The notes beneath the pieces were generated by a model. It did no database searches, was not told the DNA's origin, and saw only the letters and a list, made by a program, of their open reading frames with translations. Below are positions 12,095-22,856 of a stretch of 64,000 bases of DNA, piece after piece. Source of the DNA: Takakia lepidozioides. Taxonomy: Eukaryota; Streptophyta; Takakiopsida; Takakiales; Takakiaceae. The position numbers were made by a program, and so were the translations under genes. How positions within the stretch are numbered: the stretch's first letter is position 1; the number at the start of each line of letters is the position of its first letter. The stretch spans positions 23,498,001 through 23,562,000 of the forward strand of contig CM060731.1 of assembly GCA_030704615.1 (NCBI GenBank), given 5' to 3'.

Positions 12095-12240
12095 CAACAA
12101 TCCTGGATATTGATGGGCATATACACCAAGGTTCTTGATGACACGGACAGGCGTCCCAAGGGACTTACTCATCAGTCCAAATCAAAGGCCAGCTTCCCAC
12201 TGTGGTGCGCAAAAGAGAAGATTTCTTGTGTTCCTGCAAT
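12095..12240 (-). pseudogene. PPR DYW-domain fragment
   Basis: The minus strand reads from HKKSSLL through a degraded HSEKLA region to VIKNLGVYA-like sequence. Base by base this parallels the part of the 19-21.7 kb gene that codes for HKKFSLFHHSEKLAIAF and IIKNLRVCGDCH. It is a 140-base remnant of a DYW cytidine-deaminase domain with broken frame, standing upstream of, not continuous with, the PPR gene ending at 11520. It shows that another PPR-DYW copy once stood here. Confidence 0.6.
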
Positions 12241-12244
12241 ACAA

Positions 12245-13400
12245 AGCGCATTTCAGCAGGGATCTGGGTCTTTGGAACCTGGAATGAACTTGACATTTCC
12301 CCCAATAAACAGAAGAGATACGGTTTGTAACTTTGGGGCTCTGATATGCTGGCAAATTGTCGCATGCAACAAACGATGGTAGTGAAAGATACTACACACA
12401 GTCGTAAACAAGTTTGGGTGGCTGTTGGGGCCTGTGTATAAACAGTTCGTTGGGGCCTAAATTCTAGCGATACAAATGCTTGAGCCCAATCATGCACCAT
12501 ATGTAGTGGGTCATTCTCTGATTTTCAAATTGTGGCACATTGTTGAGTACTTGATGTTCATATGGTTTCTCTTTAAACATCATTTTGTGATGTGTTATAA
12601 CAAACCATGAGAAATGAAATATGTTTCGACGGTTTAAATACATATTTATCTTATGAGTGAATCCTCGCATATAGGGCATATAGGGCCTCAATTGCATAGT
12701 GGACGGTTGATCGCGTAAGCCCACGGTTACATGTCCAAGCTCACAAGCTCACCAACCATAAGCCTACGCTCACAATATTGCATTCCTGAATGTTTTTGGC
12801 CTATTCTCATGCATTTGTTAATGTGTGGACAAGAACCTGATTTCAGATCGAGGTTCCTGTGCAGCTTGATGGAGACATATGACATCTCTTATGCGACTGA
12901 CACCTCTTATGCAGTCGAGTGATAGTTTCCCAGGTTTGTATCTCAATTTCTTGCAATTTTCATCAATTCGAAAACTACAATGTTTAGCCTCTCATGTGTC
13001 ATTTAGTAGATGTGCGAAGGCTGGAGGTATGTTCAGGATTCCGAACCTGGGAGTTATGGGGTTTTTACTTGGTGAATTGATTTTTGAGGTTTTTCTTACT
13101 AATTCAAGTATTTATTTTGACAAGACTTCCAACATGTTGGAGTTTTGGGCAAGGTGTTCGAGGTGCAGACGGGTTTTTCTCACCTTCTCTGGCGTCAGAT
13201 AGGGCTGGCATCATGTAAGTATATGGTCACATCATGTGCCTTACATACCATACAGTGTGAAAATTAGGAAACCTGCACAAGCTCATGCCCACTTTGCCTC
13301 TCCACATTGAACCCCTGTCCGAGAATTTAGATTAGTGCAGCAAAGGTTTTGGTGGGTCAGTGTGCATTAGAACCCATCCCCTCATCTCCGACTCCTTCAA
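12245..13400. other. Intergenic, nothing recognised
   Basis: Open frames here are short and show no family motif on either strand. No RNA gene or repeat was recognised. Confidence 0.4.
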
Positions 13401-13407
13401 AGTTGCA

Positions 13408-13626
13408 ATGAGCAGCCAACAAAAGCCAATGAGTCCAAATGCAGAGATATTGGGAAGGGCGATAGGCGGAATGGCAATCGGGTTGGGTGTGGGTGTGGCT
13501 GGGGTGAGTGTGGGTATGGGCATTGCGGTTGGATTGTATTATGTCGGCAGAGGGTACTCAGTGCACTCGGATTCTCAACTGCAATCGACCACTGATCCCA
13601 GACCCTCCGTCAAGAGCTCTAAATGA
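13408..13626 (+). CDS. Possible small glycine-rich membrane protein
   Basis: A 72-residue frame starting at ATG 13408 with a short polar head (SSQQKPMSPNAEILGRA), then a strongly glycine/valine-rich hydrophobic stretch (residues about 14-45, repeated G-x-G steps, resembling a glycine-zipper membrane segment), and a polar serine-rich tail. No family was recognised and no intron signals decide the start. The composition could also arise by chance from a GT-rich tract, so this is a candidate only. Confidence 0.25.
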   Translation: MSSQQKPMSPNAEILGRAIGGMAIGLGVGVAGVSVGMGIAVGLYYVGRGYSVHSDSQLQSTTDPRPSVKSSK

Positions 13627-13799
13627 CACCTCTCATGTAAGGCTGTTTCTTGCAAATTACGTTCAAGTTGGATTCTTAACATTCTGCTTGTTTTAGAGGA
13701 TACTTCCTGTGGGCTAGGTCTTGTTAAACCCCACTCTTCGAAAATGGGATAGTGACCAAGAGATGCAGGCCCCAAGATCTGCCACATTTCTATGAACTC

Positions 13800-14390
13800 C
13801 TTGAAGATCATCCAAAATGGTCGAAGCTATTGCATCCCTCTCTTTTGTGGTTTGTCGTAGTTAGGGTTCGATTTTGTAGGGAGTCATGCACTTCCTCTTC
13901 CGCCTCCGTAATCCACTGCTGTTCAAAAGAGTCGCCATGTAATGTACATATGTTGTGCAGAATTATGCATGCTGCTACAAAGTCAGGGACATGCTGGAGT
14001 GAGATATCCATTCTCTTCATTAATAATCGCCAACGCCCTTTCAATAAACCAAAGCTTCTTTCCACACACATGCGGGTTGAGCTTTGTACATAAGGGTCCA
14101 TGTCTTTGAAAGCACAAAGCGGTCTTTGGAATTAAACCGAACGAATGCCCAAGACCAGTCGCAAAGGCCACGCCTGTAAGTGCTGGTTTTTGTTGAAGAT
14201 AGTATCACAGGGTTTTTCATTCAACACCTCCATTCGCTCCTCAGAGCTACGGGCATGTTTGAAACACCAGAGCAGATCTCTATCGAACCAACTGTGAGAG
14301 AGGACTCTGGCAGCTTCATACTGACAACATCTCTCAACCGAGAGGACCATATCCTGTCGGCCCAGGGGTACAAGGCTGCATGTCATTGTA
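13800..14390 (-). pseudogene. PIF/Harbinger-type transposase, decayed
   Basis: The open minus-strand frame 13808-14101 encodes RMCVERSFGLLKGRWRLL followed by VPDFVAACIILHNIC, the diagnostic C-terminal part of DDE_Tnp_4 (PIF/Harbinger) transposases, including the E of the DDE triad in the VERSFG motif. The preceding minus-strand frames (13983-14171 and 14132-14386) carry degraded transposase sequence in other phases. DNA transposases of this class cut and paste short elements with 3-bp target duplications. Terminal inverted repeats and the companion MYB-like ORF were not found. It is a dead fragment, possibly a source of related MITEs elsewhere. Confidence 0.75.
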
Positions 14391-14744
14391 ATGCTACAGC
14401 CTGCATCTCATGGCTGCATTTTTGGGAGTGCGTGTGGATGCTTGTGCCTTTCAGCTTTCTAAGCTGATTAGATCCTCATAATGGAAAGTGGCATTCTTGG
14501 CCATGGAAGGAACAGCGTGTGTTTCCGAGATTGAGCATACTTGTCTTGGCTGAGCTGGCATGTACTATGGATAGCTCTTCACCTCCATTAGATCCGATGA
14601 GGCTGAACCAACCAGGCCTCTGAAGCAACAGGAACTGAAGTGGTTCCTCAAAGACTTTTAACCTCCGCCTCCAGGACTTCTACCTGGCTTTGGGTTTCGG
14701 AGTCGCCATGAGACTTTATGCAATGTCCACGTCTTTCTCTCTCT
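14391..14744. other. Flank between Harbinger and LINE fragments
   Basis: No coding signal was recognised. A CT-rich simple repeat (14732-14752) lies directly before the LINE sequence. Confidence 0.4.
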
Positions 14745-14754
14745 CTCTCTCACA

Positions 14755-16435
14755 CAGGGAACGAAAAAAGAAGGGAAACCCACGTATGTGTTTTTCTTGG
14801 ATGTCAAAAAGGCTTATGACACAGTGTGGAGAGATGGTCTATGGCTCCGCCTCTGGTCTTGCGGAATCAAGGGAAAAATGTGGAGAGTTGTCCATAACTT
14901 GTATGCTCACACCAAAAGCTGTGTCACTGTTAATGGACAAAAGTATAACTTCTTTGACATAGACCAAGGTGTAGCTCAAGGATGTACCCTCTCCCCTCTG
15001 CTCTTCAATGTTTCCATCAATCAATTCCTCGAGGATGTGGAACGTGAGGGATTTGGGTTAAGGGTGGGTGATGCCACCATTCCAGCCCTTATGTTTGCGG
15101 ATGACTTCGCAGGCATAGGGGAGACTCCTTCCAACCTCCAGGAATTGTTTGATTGCGCGAAGAGATACTTTGATCTTTGGGGGCTAGAGGCTAATGTCAG
15201 TAAATGTGCAGTGGTGGCATTTAACGACAGAGGAGAGGGAGGAAGTGATCTTAAGTGGCAGTGGGGTAGCCAAGAGATTCCAGTCCTCTCTTCCTGCACA
15301 TACCTGGGCGTTGAGTTTTCCTCCAACTGTAACTGGGATGCACATATCCAGAAAGTTGTTCTAACTGGCAAGAGCAAAGCGCTGAGTCTCACTAAATTTT
15401 TCCACTGCAGAGGGATTAACTCTGAGGTCAAGAAAACCTTGCTTTGCCGCGTTATTAGACCTGCCTTGGAGTACGGATCTGCTATATGGGTTGATAACTC
15501 CAACCAGGCTAAGTCTCTAGAATCCATTCAAGTGGGGGTGCTTAAGGAGTGCATGCCAGCATGCTCCAAAACAGCCAATGTGGCTGTTCAGGGTGAGTTT
15601 GGCATCCCTTCCTTAAGCTCCCGACGAGATGAATTCAAGGTCAGATGGTGGGGTCAGTTGCAACACGTCCAACACCAGATACCCTAAGTTAATCGACTCT
15701 GTATCTTGGAAACAGGACCGCCCTGTCAAACAGGCTAAGTCCTGGCAGAAGAGAGTAGAAGAGATTCTCAAGGATCTGAATCTGGACCCGCAAGTCTTGA
15801 CCTTGCTGGATAAATCTGACTTAGAGACTGTAGTGTCCAAAGCCATGTCTGTTACCAGAAAATTGTCTGATGCAAATGAAGTTAGGCAGAAAACTTCCCT
15901 GAACCTGTTTCCAGTCTGTGACATGGGGGAGAATATCATGGATGACCTCAAGGGTCTACCCACTCTCGGCACCAGACTGAAATTTAAACTCAGGGCAGGA
16001 AGCCTACCTTTGAACAGTAAACAGAAGCAGAGAGGAAAGGGAGAGTGCAATTGCCCGTTGTGTGGGCAACCCAAAGACAATATTCATTTTCTGATTCACT
16101 GTCCGGGGTACTCTCACCAGAGAGAAGCTCTCCTCCAATCTATCAAGAGAATTGTGCCTGTACCCCTGTTTACCAACTTTGAAAGTCTCGAGGCTGAGCC
16201 AAAAGCCCAGGCCCTTCTGAGGCCTAGTTTTTGGGCAAATCACACACAGCAGATTGATGCTTGTGTGAAGGGATTTCTAGAGGATATCTGGAAAACCCGA
16301 ATCAATTCTATATATAAAGGTAAGTCTGACTACCAATGTCAGCCCCTGACAGAGGTAGGTTCTGTCCCTCTGGTTTCCGCTCAAACTGGGCGCGGGGTCA
16401 ATGGCCACAAGGCTATGGCAAACGACGTCTTATGA
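14755..16435 (+). mobile_element. Non-LTR retrotransposon (LINE), 5'-truncated
   Basis: Reverse transcriptase is open from about 14788: FFLDVKKAYDTVWRDGL (palm motif A), QGCTLSPLLFN (motif B) and ALMFADDFAG (motif C, FADD active site), followed by thumb sequence to 15687. The frame then shifts, and 15629-16435 continues with NTRYPKLIDSVSWKQDR and a CNCPLCGQ...HFLIHC zinc-finger-like end. The related fragment at 17462-17960 reads through this join without a shift and implies a loss of about two bases near 15650. The endonuclease and the N-terminal RT motifs are missing, typical of 5' truncation by target-primed reverse transcription. It is not the same lineage as the two L1-type LINEs at 22.8 and 59 kb, whose RT and C-termini differ. 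Dead copy. Confidence 0.8.
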
Positions 16436-16543
16436 GTACATTCTCTCACACAGCCCCTGACAAGGTAGTTTCTGTCCCTTTGTGTGCCTCTCAGACTGGG
16501 CGTGAGGTCAATGGCCACAAGGCTATGGCAAACAACGTCCTAT
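16340..16543 (+). repeat. Two-copy tandem repeat at LINE 3' end
   Basis: A unit of about 90 bases starting CAGCCCCTGACA and ending GCTATGGCAAAC is present at 16340-16430 and again at 16454-16543, about 114 bases apart, with roughly one change in ten. It overlaps the end of the LINE frame and probably belongs to its 3' UTR. Confidence 0.7.
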
Positions 16544-16545
16544 CA

Positions 16546-17280
16546 GAACATTGTCCCTCTCTTGCCACAATTTCAGTAGTTCTTTGGCTTTCTTTTAGTA
16601 TTCAATAGTTCTTTGGTTGCGGATTCGTACCATGTCCATTGGGCCACCTTAGACATAATAACTCATTTTTATCCTTGTATGTTTTCATCTTTGAAAGCTC
16701 CTTTATCTTGGATGTGGCTATCTTTGGTTAGATGTCACATGTGAGTTTAGAGTCTACTGGGCTGCCGTATTGATGTAACGGTTGTTTCTTTCTTTCTTTA
16801 TCTCTTTGCCGTCATTCACCACCTATGAATCTGGCTGATTATTCTCCCTCTAAGGGTTAACATGGCCCTACTTCCAGATCTATTAATTGAGAAGTTTGCA
16901 AATCAGAATAGTGAACCCCTAGTTTTCTCCTGCCTCGTTCTAAGCAGAGCTGACACATGGGGCAAGTGAATGCAGGGAGACAAGGTGGTGGCAGACTGCA
17001 ACTTATATACCAAGCATAGAAAGACAGATTGGGAAGTACACTTTCTAAGCTTACCAATCTGCCATAGGACCCAAAATTCATGAATTCCACCAGACAGCCT
17101 AGGTTGATGAAGGAATCTAAGTACACTTTTTGGATGTTGCTTGGTTAAATTTTACATAGGTGGTTTCAATAATGATAGTTTTTGTTAGAATCTTGATGGA
17201 CTTTGCAAGCACATGGGCTCATTGCTTTTTGTTGTGAGTACTTTCCTTCACAGGACAAAAGTATCTAATCTGAGGTACAG
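16546..17280. other. Intergenic, nothing recognised
   Basis: AT-rich sequence without a supported gene, RNA or repeat on either strand. Confidence 0.4.
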
Positions 17281-17284
17281 TCGA

Positions 17285-17430
17285 CTGTTATAGCCAAACT
17301 AAAGCCCTGGCCCTCTTGGGTCTAATTGTTGGGCAGCTCACACCCAACAGATTGATGCTTGTGTGAAGGGCTTTCTAGAGGAAATCTGGAAAGCCCGAAC
17401 CAATTGTTTATACCCAAGGTAAGTCCCACT
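17285..17430 (+). mobile_element. LINE C-terminal fragment, plus orientation
   Basis: Matches 16195-16345 of the LINE to the left (AAAGCCCTGGCCCT, then ACCCAACAGATTGATGCTTG, then GAAATCTGGAAAGCCCGAA). It stops just before an opposite-strand fragment of the same LINE family, so the pair marks a rearrangement, not a single insertion. Confidence 0.65.
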
Positions 17431-17461
17431 ACCGGAGTGAGCCCCTCACAAAGGTATCGGA

Positions 17462-17960
17462 CACTCTTCGTGCTTCCAGCATGACCTTAGACACTTCAGC
17501 CTCCAAAGTCAGCTTCATCTAGCAGGGCCAATTCTTCCTGGCTAATACTCAGGTACGTGAAAATCTCCTCTACCTTTTTCCGCTAGGACTTGACCTGTTC
17601 AAAAAGACGGTCTTGCGTCCAAGAAATGGAGTCGATAATCTTAGGGTATCTGGTATTAGGCATGCGAATCAAATGACCCCACCATCTGAGCTTGAACTCA
17701 TCATGTCAAGAGCTCAAGGGTGGTACGCCAAACTCCCTCCGACAGCCATGTTAGCTGTTCTAGAGCATGCTGACATTCTCTCTTTGAGCACCAAACGCTG
17801 AATGGATTCTAAAGTTTTAGAATGCTTGGAGTTATGGACCCACACGGCAGATGTGTACTCGAAGGTAGGCTTAATAACCTTGCAAGGTATGGTCCTTTTG
17901 ACTTCAGTATTAATCCCTTGGCAGTGGGGAAATTGAGTGACACCCAAAGCCTTGTTTTTG
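17462..17960 (-). mobile_element. LINE fragment, minus orientation
   Basis: The minus strand encodes CQGINTEVKRTIPCKVIKP, then SAVWVHNSKHSKTLESIQ and SACSRTANMAV, continuing into LRWWGHLIRMPNTRYPKII and SISWTQDRLFEQVKS. It covers the same part of the polyprotein as 15400-15840 of the plus-strand LINE, with scattered stops. The frame is continuous where the neighbouring copy is shifted, so it serves as a reference for the original reading frame. It sits inverted beside the plus-orientation fragment ending at 17430. Confidence 0.7.
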
Positions 17961-18059
17961 CTGTTTGAACCAATTTTTGTATATGCGCATCCCAGTTACA
18001 ACTGAAGGTAAACGGAACACTGTGGTATGTGCAGGACCAGAATTTCTGTCACAAGTGAA

Positions 18060-18345
18060 GCAAAACGAGGCACTGTGGATGGACAGCTCCTTGAAGGCAT
18101 GGGTAGATGGTCACGTGGAGAAGCTAGAAGAAGCTAGAATTCTGTGGAAAGCCCTGGGGAGGTGGATCGTTGGTGCCCTTCCAGTATGACAGTCCCTCGC
18201 ATTTATAATGGATGTCCTGCTATGTACACTCCACCCAGTGATATCCCAAGGAGTGTGAAGAAGTGGTAGTCCTTCTCTCCCTTTTGACAAGAATTGAGCA
18301 GAAAAGCTGTGTGGGTGGACTGCATAGGAGGGTATACACCAGGGG
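18060..18345 (+). repeat. Duplicated PPR-upstream segment, copy 2
   Basis: Reverse complement of 1020-1330 with moderate divergence. A further related copy follows at 18590-18960, sharing the CAGTCCCTC block, the TTCTCTCCCTTT block and the TGCATAGGAGG block, so the unit is also tandemly repeated here. All copies stand upstream of PPR coding sequence. The sequence may contain the promoter and 5' leader of this PPR subfamily, but no TATA box or splice site can be fixed with confidence. Confidence 0.65.
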
Positions 18346-18589
18346 AGTTTTACAGATGTGTTGAATGTTGTATGGTGCCGGTACAGTGGGTTGGTCACTC
18401 CACAAATATTGGGTAGTCACTGTCAGCTACATGGGACATGGAAGGAATCTATTCAAGTTCGTTTCGGAGGCAGGAGCAGCTGAAGGAAGAGGGATGGAAT
18501 GTGCATGCAGATCCAGCCCAGAAGACCAGTTTTCAGGCACAAGAGTACTTGCTGGTTTAATAGCCACAAGAAGCCTCGATGGCTAGATG

Positions 18590-18960
18590 TTCAGTTTGAG
18601 AAGCTGGAAGCAAGGCAAACGTCCATGGCGAGCTCTGGTGGAGGAGAATCGTTGATGCACTTCCAGTAAGACAGTCCCTCATCTTCTCTTAATGCATACC
18701 TTAGTGACTCCTGATCTTTCTGTGTCTGTGCTAATTGCATGGAGTGCTCTGATACGTTGTAATATCATTACCATAAGGGTAGACAGTGAGCCACCTACAT
18801 CCTAGAGAGAATTCTTCCTATGTTCTAAATGGAGGGTAGTTACTTCTCTCCCTTTATACTGGAGTGGAGCAGAGAAGTTGTGTGTTGGCACAGTGCATAG
18901 GAGGTTACACACCGGTGGAAGTTTACACAGATGTCTTATGTTTAAACCTTTGTTACACAA
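18590..18960 (+). repeat. Duplicated PPR-upstream segment, copy 3
   Basis: Diverged third copy of the segment at 18060-18345 in the same orientation, about 550 bases downstream. It contains the same order of short conserved blocks and ends roughly 240 bases before the PPR reading frame. Confidence 0.55.
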
Positions 18961-19172
18961 TTGTCAGAAGTTAGTTGATGAATAAAAGGACACTAGTGGC
19001 ATTTTAGCTGGTGCCCAAGTTTGTTCATTAAGGGTAATCAACACAAAAGCCCTGTGAATATGGAGCAAGGAGCCTGTCCTATGAAGTGATTGTTGTTTGA
19101 AGGAAACTTTTCATTGTATACTGTGAGTTTTCAGTATCAAAGTTTCACAGTAATATTGTGGAGTAACGCAGG

Positions 19173-21698
19173 AAGGCAGCATCGAATCAGACACAGTTGT
19201 TTCAACTAGGCACCTCACCCACGATCATTGCTTTTGAAGGAAGGGCAAGAGAGGGAATCAACAAGAACTCTTCAGGTACTTGTGGGAATTTGAGGACACT
19301 ATCAAAGGCAGGAGAACTGAAAGAGGTGCTGCATGTTTTGAACAAAGGAGAGATTTTGGCAGACTCTGATACTTATGTTCGTCTATTGCAGCAGTGCATC
19401 AAGGTAAAAGGTCTAGCGGAGGGAAAGCAGGTGCATGACCACATTATCCGAAGTGGATTCAAGCCAAACATCTTTCTATTCAAAACCCTTATCAACATGT
19501 ATGCCAAGTGTGGGAGTGTGGTGAATGCACATCGAGTGTTTGACAGAATGCCTGAACGAGATGTGTTTGCATGGAATATAATGATAGCAGGATATGCTCA
19601 GCATGGGTGTGGTAGGGAAGCTTTCGAGACCTATGAGCGAATGGCACAGGAAGGGGTAACACCCAGCAATGTCACATTCATTTGTGTTTTGAAGGCCTGT
19701 GCCAGCATGGCAGCCCTAGACAAGGGCAGAGGGGTCCATGCTGACATCATCAAATCGGGAATCCCATCAGATATCATTCTAGAAACTGCTCTTGTGAACA
19801 TGTACGCCAAATGCGGGAGCCTGAAGGATGCACGTCTAGTCTTTGACAATATGGCTCAACAAAATGTGGTCTCATGGAACACTATGATTGCAGGGTATGC
19901 TCAGCATGGGGGTGGCATGGAGGCTTTTGAAATGTACAAGCAAATGCTAGGGAAAGGGGTGATGCCTGACAAGGTCACATTCATTTGTGTTCTCAATGCG
20001 TGTGCCAACCTGGCAGCCCTGGAAAAGGGAAAAGAGGTCCTTGCTGACATTATCAAAGCTGGAATTTTGTCAGATATCATTCTGGAGACTGCCCTTGTTA
20101 ACATGTATGCCAAATGCATGAGCATGAAGGATGCACGTCAGGTGTTTGATAGTATGTCTGAACGGAATGTCATCTCATGGAATACCATGATAGCAGGATA
20201 TGCTCAGCATTGCCTTGGTACAGAGGCTTTCGAGATTTATGAGCAAATGGTAGCAGAAAAGGTAACACCCAACAAGGTTACGTTTGTTTGTATTCTCAAG
20301 GCATGTGCCAGCCTGGCAGCCCTGGAAAAGGGCCAAGAGGTCCATGCTGACATCATCAAAGCTGGAATTCCATCAGATATCATCCTAGATACTGCTCTTG
20401 TCAATATGTATGCAAAGTGCGGGAACATAAAAGATGCACATCAAGTGTTTAAGAAAATGCCTGAACGAAATGTCGTCTCATGGAACGTGATGATTGCAGG
20501 ATATGCCCAGCATGGTTGTCCTATGGAGGCCTTTGAGATGTACGAGCTAATGGTGGGAGAAGGGCTGACACCTGACAAGATCACCTTTGTTTGCATCCTC
20601 AATGCGTGTGCCAGTCTCGCTGCTTTGGAAAAGGGCAAAGAGGTCTATGCGGACATTGTCAAAGCCGGGATTTTGTCAGATATCATTCTGGATACTGCCC
20701 TTGTCAATATGTATGCAAAGTGCGGGAACATTAAGGATTCACGGCAAGTGTTTGACAATATGGCTGAACGAGATGTGATCTCTTGGAGTGCGATGATGGC
20801 AGGATATGCTCAACATGGACGTGGTATGGAGGCCCTGCAGCTATTTGAACCAACGCGGCAGGAAGGGTTGAAGCCAAATGGTATCACCTTTTTATGTGTT
20901 CTCTCTGCCTGTAGCCATGTGGGGCTAGTGGCTGAAGGCCAACACTACTTTCATTCCATGATGCAAGATCATGGCCTCACTCCTACAGTGGAACATTTTG
21001 GGTGCATGGTGGACCTTTTTGGCCGTGCTGGGCATTTGGAAGAGGCAGAGGACTTAGTCAACAAAATGCCGATTGCAGCAGATGCTTCTGTGTGGCGGGC
21101 CTTGCTTGGTGCTTGCAGAATTCATTGCAATGTGGAGATTGCAGAGCGTGCAGCAAAATGCCTGCTTAGGTGGGATCCACAGGATGCTGGAACTTACGTC
21201 CTACTATCCAACATCTACGCAGCAGCTGGCAGGTGGCACGACACAGCAAAGGTGAGGAAAATGATGCTGGACAGAGGTGTGAGAAAGGAGCCCGGGTGCA
21301 GTTCAATTGAGGTGGGAAACCAGGTGCATACATTCACGGTAGAAGACATACTTCATCCACAAATTGAGGAAATCCATGGTGAACTAAAGAGATTGTCTGG
21401 GCAGATGAAGGAGGCTGGGTATGTGCCTGACACCCGGTTCATATTACATGATATGGAGGACGAGCACAAGAAATTTTCGCTTTTTCATCATAGTGAGAAG
21501 CTGGCCATTGCCTTTGGACTCATTAGCACACCCCCTAGGATGCCTCTCCGCATCATCAAGAACCTTCGTGTGTGTGGCGACTGTCACACAGCCACCAAGT
21601 TCATCTCCCAGATTGTTGGGCGAGCAATTGTTGTGCGGGATGCCAACCGCTTTCACCATTTCCAAAATGGTGTTTGTTCTTGCGGGGATTACTGGTGA
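19173..21698 (+). CDS. PLS-class PPR protein with complete E/DYW domain; expected ATG lost
   Basis: The open frame runs to the stop at 21696-21698 and encodes about 840 residues: a leader of about 60 residues, many P/L/S repeats (TALVNMYAKCGS, VVSWNTMIAGYAQHG, DKVTFICVLNACASLAALEKG), then E/E+ (VRKEPGCSSIEVGNQVHTF) and a full DYW domain with HSEKLAIAFGL, CGDCH and the terminal CGDYW. The HxE and CxxC zinc-site residues of the C-to-U deaminase are present, so the catalytic part looks intact. It should act in mitochondria or plastids as an RNA editing factor. Against the paralogue at 11520, the start codon position (19172-19174) reads AAG, not ATG, and an in-frame TAA stands at 19164. The next in-frame ATG is about 100 codons in (INMYAKCG). 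Either a 5' exon supplies the start, or a non-AUG codon is used, or the gene is newly disabled. Confidence 0.85.
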   Translation, partial: KAASNQTQLFQLGTSPTIIAFEGRAREGINKNSSGTCGNLRTLSKAGELKEVLHVLNKGEILADSDTYVRLLQQCIKVKGLAEGKQVHDHIIRSGFKPNIFLFKTLINMYAKCGSVVNAHRVFDRMPERDVFAWNIMIAGYAQHGCGREAFETYERMAQEGVTPSNVTFICVLKACASMAALDKGRGVHADIIKSGIPSDIILETALVNMYAKCGSLKDARLVFDNMAQQNVVSWNTMIAGYAQHGGGMEAFEMYKQMLGKGVMPDKVTFICVLNACANLAALEKGKEVLADIIKAGILSDIILETALVNMYAKCMSMKDARQVFDSMSERNVISWNTMIAGYAQHCLGTEAFEIYEQMVAEKVTPNKVTFVCILKACASLAALEKGQEVHADIIKAGIPSDIILDTALVNMYAKCGNIKDAHQVFKKMPERNVVSWNVMIAGYAQHGCPMEAFEMYELMVGEGLTPDKITFVCILNACASLAALEKGKEVYADIVKAGILSDIILDTALVNMYAKCGNIKDSRQVFDNMAERDVISWSAMMAGYAQHGRGMEALQLFEPTRQEGLKPNGITFLCVLSACSHVGLVAEGQHYFHSMMQDHGLTPTVEHFGCMVDLFGRAGHLEEAEDLVNKMPIAADASVWRALLGACRIHCNVEIAERAAKCLLRWDPQDAGTYVLLSNIYAAAGRWHDTAKVRKMMLDRGVRKEPGCSSIEVGNQVHTFTVEDILHPQIEEIHGELKRLSGQMKEAGYVPDTRFILHDMEDEHKKFSLFHHSEKLAIAFGLISTPPRMPLRIIKNLRVCGDCHTATKFISQIVGRAIVVRDANRFHHFQNGVCSCGDYW

Positions 21699-22856
21699 AA
21701 CAATCAAGATGTTGCTTCAACCACAAGGTTGAAATGGTCAGAAATTGTCCTTCATTTTGTAAGCAAAGCATACAGTTGAATGGACTTGTGCCATCCAATG
21801 CCACCCTTAGAGCTACACTTCCCGTGAGCTGCCTAAGCAGATAATCACAACTCGGTATGATTCAGTAGGAGCAATCAGTAGCGCTTAAGTAACGGGAAAC
21901 GATATTGCAGATTTGTTAACAGATTGTGGAAGGCACAACAGGCATATGAAAATACTGAGTTTATGACCCCTATCTTCATGCAAATTCAAAGTTGAGCAAT
22001 GGGATCCCCCAAATACTGAGGACGATTGGGTGAATATTGGGCACTCAGTGAGCGATTGAAGTAGTATAGGTTCAGAGAGTGCAGGATGACTCAGGTCAAC
22101 TAGTGGATTTTCTTATAAGTAACTCGACTCAAGCGCCATTACTGAACATGTAAGTTGCTGACTTCCCAAGCGTTGAGAGATGGAGGAAGAAGAAGAGCTC
22201 CGCAATGGGCGGTGTGTGTAAGCTTCGCCGACAGCCTCCACACCTCTTCAACCCTAGCACTCGGACTCCCCTTCCTCCCCACTATCGCCTCTAAGTCCCA
22301 AACAAGCTAATGCAGTACCTCACCGAACATCATAACTCGGTGCCTTCGGCAGGCCCCATCCCAATCACCGGATCCAAGCGGCTGTCATGACGAGCCTATC
22401 TATCTTCATCAAAGTCGCATGCTTAGCCATAAGCTTCTCAGTTCACCTCTATTAATTCTCCCTAAAGCGCAGCCGCCAAGTACACAAGTCCCCCCCCCCC
22501 CCCTAATCTCCTGCCAAAACATCATGGCCAATCCGATCCCTTCCTTTTTCATCATGGAAATGATCAATGCCAACCTCTGGTTTCAGTTTCCTAGGAGCCG
22601 CCTTCACTAACTCACCCCTAAGCCCCTACCCGCGCTTCGCTGTAGCAGCTGATCAGCTTGGGCCTCGTTTTTCAGCTTGCGCCTTTCCTCCAGTCTTTCT
22701 TCTCGGCTTTCCTCGCCTGGCTAGCCTTAGGTGCCTGCAGGTTCCCTTTTGCTCGCATCTGGCTAGTTGATTCTTGTTATCCAGTTTCCTCTCAATTGCC
22801 CCTCCCCTCCTTCTCCTCCAGCTCCCTCTCATGTTGCTTCAGCTCGCTTCCTCTCC
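21699..22856. other. 3' flank of PPR gene and possible LINE leader
   Basis: No gene was supported. 22490-22503 is a run of 14 C. The C-rich, pyrimidine-rich stretch from about 22400 to 22856 directly precedes LINE ORF1 and may be its 5' UTR, but its 5' border and target duplication were not found. Confidence 0.4.
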
